DNA from: Nitrospinota bacterium | Lineage (GTDB): Bacteria > UBA8248 | Assembly: GCA_029937135.1 (NCBI GenBank) | Contig: JAPYQX010000076.1 | Location: forward strand, 1 to 10,638 | Length of the DNA: 10,638 bases | Direction: 5' to 3' | Shown here: piece after piece, positions 7,713 to 10,638 of the stretch | Layout: each line of letters begins with the position of its first letter | Position numbering within the stretch: position 1 is the first letter of the stretch | Notes under the pieces: model-generated | What the model was told of the DNA's origin: nothing | What the model saw: only the letters and a program-made list of their open reading frames with translations | Databases searched by the model: none | Translations under genes and position numbers: made by a program

Positions 7713-8132
7713 ATGAAGTTTCGTGAGAGGCGGCGAGTTCAGGCGGAACCCGGGATGACCGGTATGATTGATATCGTATTTCTGCTGCTTCTCTTTTTTG
7801 TCCTCAGTTCCACTTTTATCCTTCAGACCGGAATAAAAATTAAGTTGCCTCGAGCGGTAACAATTGAACAGCCGGCGAGAAAAGATCTGGTTTTAATAAT
7901 CGCGAGAGATAAACGGATATTTTTAAATAATGAACAACTTCCCTTTAATGCTCTTTGGGGGCGTCTTATCGAGGAACTCAAGTTCCAATCCGAAGCGGTT
8001 CTTGTGCTTCGTGCTGATCGCGATGTGCCCCACGGATTTGTTGTTCGAGTCATGGATGTAGCCAAACAGGCTGGTGCGGATCGAATTGCTATTGCGACCT
8101 CGCCCGCCCGCCGGCTTCAAGAGAAAAAATAG
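7713..8132 (+). CDS. exbD: ExbD/TolR-family biopolymer transport protein
   Basis: Partner of ExbB: a single-span protein with a periplasmic domain. The 139 residues have a short basic cytoplasmic N-terminus (1-14), then a helix at about 18-38 reading GMIDIVFLLLLFFVLSSTF. Asp20 sits at the site of the essential proton-carrying aspartate (E. coli ExbD Asp25, TolR Asp23). The periplasmic domain (about 45-130) has the usual pattern, including VLVLRADRDVPHGFVVRVMD and a C-terminal AGADRIAIAT strand. At three residues before the Asp, where ExbD and TolR normally have Pro, this protein has Gly17. There is no separate Shine-Dalgarno; the ATG lies 1 base after the exbB stop, so coupled translation is likely. 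Confidence 0.93.
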   Translation: MKFRERRRVQAEPGMTGMIDIVFLLLLFFVLSSTFILQTGIKIKLPRAVTIEQPARKDLVLIIARDKRIFLNNEQLPFNALWGRLIEELKFQSEAVLVLRADRDVPHGFVVRVMDVAKQAGADRIAIATSPARRLQEKK

Positions 8133-8167
8133 TTTATCAATCTATCTTATCGGATCGGTAGTGGGCG

Positions 8168-8995
8168 ATGAACACCACTTTGATCACCGCATTTGTGTTG
8201 TCCCTGATCATACATTCGGTAATTGTTCTTTTGGGTCCCCAGATTCGTCCACCTCAAATTAAGGAATTTTCAAAAAATTCAGTCGATGTAGAGTTAGTGA
8301 AACGTGAAGTCCCAATCCCTGATGCTCTTCGGCCTAAACCTCTTCCCGAGGTGCCTCAACCGGTACCCCTCGATCTGGATCGATTGTTGGTTAAGCAAGG
8401 AGATCCGCTTGGTGAGGCGAAATTAGGGTTGAAAATCAAACCATCGGTTTCTAATATAAAAAATATTCCTAAAAGCCCATTGATAAGTGGACTTCCCAAA
8501 TTGGAATTGCCGCGACCCGCGACATCTTTGGATTCGTTCGCGCTTCGGAGGAAAGTGTCATCACTGTCTCCCGAGGAAATTGCCCTTCCGATCAAAAATC
8601 CGGAATATGGTTCCGGACTCACTGAAAAAAAAGTTTTTTCGGGAAATCCGAAAATGTTTCTAAATCTGAAAAGAGAATTATCGCTACTCGCCCTTGAAAA
8701 ACAGAAAAAAGTGTACCGGCAGAAAATTCGTGGGCCGGTAGCCACCAGGAGGGTCATTTTCCGCCCCCCTCCTCCAAAAGTTAAAATCCTCGAAACATCC
8801 GAGGACATTGAGCTTCGTTTCTGGGTTTTGGCCGATGGCACGGTGGGCCGGATACTTCCTGTCCTAAAGGGGAGTGCCTATTTGGATGGAATAGCGGTTA
8901 ATCACATGAAGAGATGGAGATTCAACCCGCTTCATCCTGATGAAAAAAAACAGGAAGAATGGGGTTTGATCCTCTACCGTTTCAGGGTGAAATAG
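8168..8995 (+). CDS. tonB: TonB-family energy transducer
   Basis: A 275-aa protein spanning the periplasm that should pass ExbB/ExbD energy to an outer-membrane partner. The ATG is the first start after an in-frame TAG at 8159-8161; its ribosome binding site is weak. A single membrane helix lies at about 5-22 and contains Ser12 and His16 in the S-x3-H spacing that TonB uses to couple to ExbD (Ser16/His20 in E. coli). A linker of about 185 residues follows, with scattered PxP patches (LRPKPLPEVPQPVPLDLD near 55-72; FRPPPPKVK near 197-205) and many Lys, less Pro-Lys-repetitive than in E. coli. Residues about 209-275 are the TonB C-terminal fold: ELRFWVLADGTVGRILPVLKG, then the helix ending in RWRFNPL (249-255), then the last strand LILYRFRVK. 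No receptor gene is adjacent. Confidence 0.92.
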   Translation: MNTTLITAFVLSLIIHSVIVLLGPQIRPPQIKEFSKNSVDVELVKREVPIPDALRPKPLPEVPQPVPLDLDRLLVKQGDPLGEAKLGLKIKPSVSNIKNIPKSPLISGLPKLELPRPATSLDSFALRRKVSSLSPEEIALPIKNPEYGSGLTEKKVFSGNPKMFLNLKRELSLLALEKQKKVYRQKIRGPVATRRVIFRPPPPKVKILETSEDIELRFWVLADGTVGRILPVLKGSAYLDGIAVNHMKRWRFNPLHPDEKKQEEWGLILYRFRVK

Positions 8996-9024
8996 TTTCG
9001 ATTTTGTAAGAACCCGAATGAATT

Positions 9025-9030
9025 AGAGGG
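9025..9030 (+). promoter_or_regulatory. Ribosome binding site for the MaoC-like gene
   Basis: AGAGGG lies 5 bases before the ATG at 9036 and supports that start. The 40-bp gap after tonB shows no clear terminator or promoter, so read-through from tonB is possible. Confidence 0.5.
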
Positions 9031-9035
9031 TAATC

Positions 9036-9491
9036 ATGGAATACAAACCGGTTGGCCTTTTTTATGAAGAGTTTGAAGTGGGCTTCAAATGGCGTACTTC
9101 CGCGAGGACTATAGGGGAGGTGGATGTCGCCTCGTTCGCCGGGTTAACGGGAGATTATACTTTCCTTCACACAGACGCCGAATCAGCATCAAAGACAGCT
9201 TTCGGCGGCCGAATTGCCCACGGCCTCCTGGGGTTATCCTACATTTCGGGGCTTATAACCAGGTTGGGAATTCTAGAGGGGACCGTAGAGGCATTTTTAG
9301 GCGTGGAGATGCAGTTCAGGAAGCCTATTATGTTCGACGATACGATTTATGGGGAAATCGTGGTCAAGGAAAAGCGAATATCGAGTAAAGGCCATGGCTT
9401 GGTAACCCTTGGGGTCGTTGTTAATAATCAGCGTGATGAAGCTGTCCAGGATGGCGTATTTGTACTAATGATCGCTAAAAAGGATAAATAA
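9036..9491 (+). CDS. MaoC-like hot-dog-fold (R)-specific enoyl-CoA hydratase/dehydratase
   Basis: A 151-aa single hot-dog domain protein, a normal length for this family, which adds water to or removes it from acyl-CoA thioesters. The hydratase signature appears as FAGLTGDYTFLHTDAESA (34-51), with the catalytic pair Asp40 and His45 spaced as usual. It is followed by the substrate-tunnel motif FGGRIAHGLL (56-65) and the long helix. The usual Asn-Pro of GDxNPxH is replaced by Thr42-Phe43. An N-terminal strand-turn (FYEEFEVGFKW, 9-19) and a C-terminal strand with VTLGVVVNNQ complete the fold. The substrate cannot be read from sequence; short branched or beta-hydroxyacyl-CoA are typical. The gene follows tonB in the same direction but has no obvious functional tie to it. 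Its stop codon ends exactly where the convergent gene's stop begins. Confidence 0.88.
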   Translation: MEYKPVGLFYEEFEVGFKWRTSARTIGEVDVASFAGLTGDYTFLHTDAESASKTAFGGRIAHGLLGLSYISGLITRLGILEGTVEAFLGVEMQFRKPIMFDDTIYGEIVVKEKRISSKGHGLVTLGVVVNNQRDEAVQDGVFVLMIAKKDK

Positions 9492-9734
9492 CTAGCCGCC
9501 GACGATTGGTGGAAAAATACATAGTTCCACGCTTTCGCTCAGATGGGTTTCCATTGAAGCATGGCGGCCATCGATGAGAATCACATAAACCTCTTCGTAA
9601 GGAATATCGAACATATCGAGAACGTCCTTTATTAAAGCATCATCGGGAAGCTCAAGATCGACAAACCCATCCGCGGCCTTGCTGGATGGCATTTTTTCTT
9701 CAAGGCTCGCATAGAACCGAAACCGGACATTCAT
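9492..9734 (-). CDS. MoaD/ThiS-family small sulfur-carrier protein (MoaD type)
   Basis: An 80-aa ubiquitin-like protein. It opens with a beta strand (MNVRFRFYASLEEKMP), has the VDLELPDDALIKDVLDMF strand-helix unit, and ends FPPIVGG (74-80). The terminal Gly-Gly is the site adenylated by an E1-like MoeB/ThiF enzyme and converted to thiocarboxylate. The PP-x-x-GG ending is closer to MoaD (E. coli MoaD ends PPVAGG) than to ThiS. MoaD is the small subunit of molybdopterin synthase, but stand-alone paralogues give sulfur to other pathways. The ATG overlaps the larC stop by 4 bases (ATGA), and GAGGG sits 4 bases upstream (plus 9738-9742), so it is translationally coupled to larC. No MoaE, MoeB or ThiF gene is visible, so the acceptor is unknown. 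Confidence 0.85.
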   Translation of the reverse strand: MNVRFRFYASLEEKMPSSKAADGFVDLELPDDALIKDVLDMFDIPYEEVYVILIDGRHASMETHLSESVELCIFPPIVGG

Positions 9735-10638
9735 GATCCCTCGGTTATTTCTTTTTGGATCGAGGCTTCTCTTCCAGCCAAGGTCGCGGCGTCCAGGATT
9801 TTTCTCAGGGGGACACCGGAAGATTCAGCCAACTTTCGGCAGTCTACGAATTCCGGGGCGAGATTGACGATTTCGCCGCGAAGATACGCTCTTTTGACTC
9901 GAACTCGTCCCCAAGGCGTATCCACTTCCATCCAGTCCCGCTTGATAGCCATCCGTTCAGTGAGGCGGTGACGAATTCCAAGAGTGGTTGTCTCCTGAAA
10001 AAGATATTGAAGAAGCGCGTCCTGGCATTTGGCTGGACAAAGGATGGTGAGAAGGGAGGCCGGCCGCCCTTTTTTTCCGACAGTTGGAATAATGAAGGCA
10101 TCCAATGCTCCCAACGAGAGAGCTCCGTCGATAACATAAGGAAAAATTTCGGGATTCATGTCGTCAATGTTGGTTTCCAGAACAGAGATGGTTTCCGCGT
10201 TGATTTCATCGGAGGGCGAGGAGTCGGCGTCACCCAAAAAAGCACGTACAATATTGGGTATGGGTTGGTCCATTTTTCCCGAGCCGTGACCCACCCTGGA
10301 AATAGTCATTGCAGGCATGCGTCCGAAGGATTCGGCGCTTTCCGAAAGCAAAAGAGCGCCTGTTGGCGTAAGGACCTCCCCCTTCATCCTGTTATCGAAA
10401 ACCGGCACCCCTTCCAGGATTTTGGCGGTCGCGGGGGCGGGAATGGGCATATGCCCGTGGGCGTTATTGATGGTGCCGTATCCTACCGGGAGGGGGGAGG
10501 ATATTATCCGTTCAATATTCAATAAGTTTATGGCGAGAAAAAAACCGGTGATATCGATGATGGAGTCGATTGCGCCCAATTCATGGAAGTGAATGGTTTC
10601 GATGAGGACATTGTGGATGGATGCCTCCACTTCGCCAA
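9731..10638 (-). CDS. larC: Nickel-pincer cofactor biosynthesis protein LarC, 5' end outside window
   Basis: LarC is the CTP-dependent nickel insertase (cyclometallase) that completes the nickel-pincer nucleotide cofactor of lactate racemase LarA and relatives. About 302 codons are visible. The frame stays open to the right edge, so the GTG at 10630 is an internal Val codon, not a start; roughly 100 N-terminal residues are missing compared with a usual length near 400. Counting from that GTG, the family blocks are HFHELGAIDSIIDITG (14-29), HGHMPIPAPAT (58-68), VLTPTGALLL (86-95), ETNIDDMNPE (152-161) and KKGRP (185-189). The LarC1 and LarC2 halves are one frame across the variable joint at about 134-146, unlike Lactobacillus plantarum, which uses a frameshift there. 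LarA, LarB and LarE are not in the window. Confidence 0.93.
   Translation of the reverse strand, partial: GEVEASIHNVLIETIHFHELGAIDSIIDITGFFLAINLLNIERIISSPLPVGYGTINNAHGHMPIPAPATAKILEGVPVFDNRMKGEVLTPTGALLLSESAESFGRMPAMTISRVGHGSGKMDQPIPNIVRAFLGDADSSPSDEINAETISVLETNIDDMNPEIFPYVIDGALSLGALDAFIIPTVGKKGRPASLLTILCPAKCQDALLQYLFQETTTLGIRHRLTERMAIKRDWMEVDTPWGRVRVKRAYLRGEIVNLAPEFVDCRKLAESSGVPLRKILDAATLAGREASIQKEITEGS

Noticed and set aside
8625..8632. A8 run in tonB (also 8943-8950, and A8 at 2031-2038, 3279-3286 and 4055-4062 in the TPR genes) as programmed slippage sites
   Set aside because: All read through as ordinary Lys codons in intact frames, and slippage would only give truncated products with no recognisable alternative ending. 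They fit Lys-rich coding with AAA use.
9496..9512. CCGCC/GGTGG hairpin at the MaoC/MoaD convergent junction as a bidirectional terminator
   Set aside because: On the plus strand the 5-bp stem needs a G-U pair and is followed by A's, not T's. On the minus strand the central pair is an A-C mismatch.
9755..10525. A 256-codon plus-strand open frame opposite larC
   Set aside because: The minus-strand frame carries every LarC motif. The plus-strand translation is Gly/Ser/Arg-rich with no recognisable family.
10628..10630. GTG at the right edge as the start of LarC
   Set aside because: The frame stays open upstream to the window edge, and LarC needs about 100 more N-terminal residues including its usual opening block, so this codon is internal.

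Overview
The window comes from a Gram-negative (diderm) bacterium of moderate GC content. A complete ExbB-ExbD-TonB set and two very large exported TPR proteins require an outer membrane and periplasm. No gene here fixes the phylum. The TolQR/TonB-plus-TPR arrangement recalls deltaproteobacteria-like and related environmental lineages, but that is only an impression.

Layout. The plus strand carries a continuous run of genes from 1 to 9491. It begins with the 3' end of folK (folate biosynthesis, 1-137), then a 233-bp intergenic region with a candidate sigma70 promoter and two matching ATTTC-N-GAAAT elements. panC (pantothenate synthetase) follows. Three bases after panC an apparent operon starts: an 892-aa secreted TPR protein, a 1048-aa secreted TPR protein (overlapping by 4 bases), exbB, exbD (1 base apart) and tonB. 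A MaoC-type hydratase gene follows 40 bases after tonB. The minus strand carries the 3' part of larC (nickel-pincer cofactor biosynthesis, running off the right edge) and a small MoaD-type sulfur-carrier gene overlapping it by 4 bases. The sulfur-carrier and MaoC genes converge and abut exactly at 9491/9492.

How the genes work together. ExbB and ExbD should form a proton-driven inner-membrane motor, with TonB passing force across the periplasm. The two giant TPR proteins are encoded first in the same operon, so they are probably periplasmic or outer-membrane-associated scaffolds of that motor. There is no TonB-dependent receptor, Pal or TolA/TolB in the window, so the energised target is unknown. 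This TPR-TPR-ExbB-ExbD-TonB block is the best candidate here for a poorly described system. The larC-moaD pair on the other strand is a separate cofactor unit and suggests a link between a sulfur carrier and nickel-pincer or molybdopterin metabolism.

No RNA genes, mobile elements, CRISPR arrays or convincing intrinsic terminators were seen.
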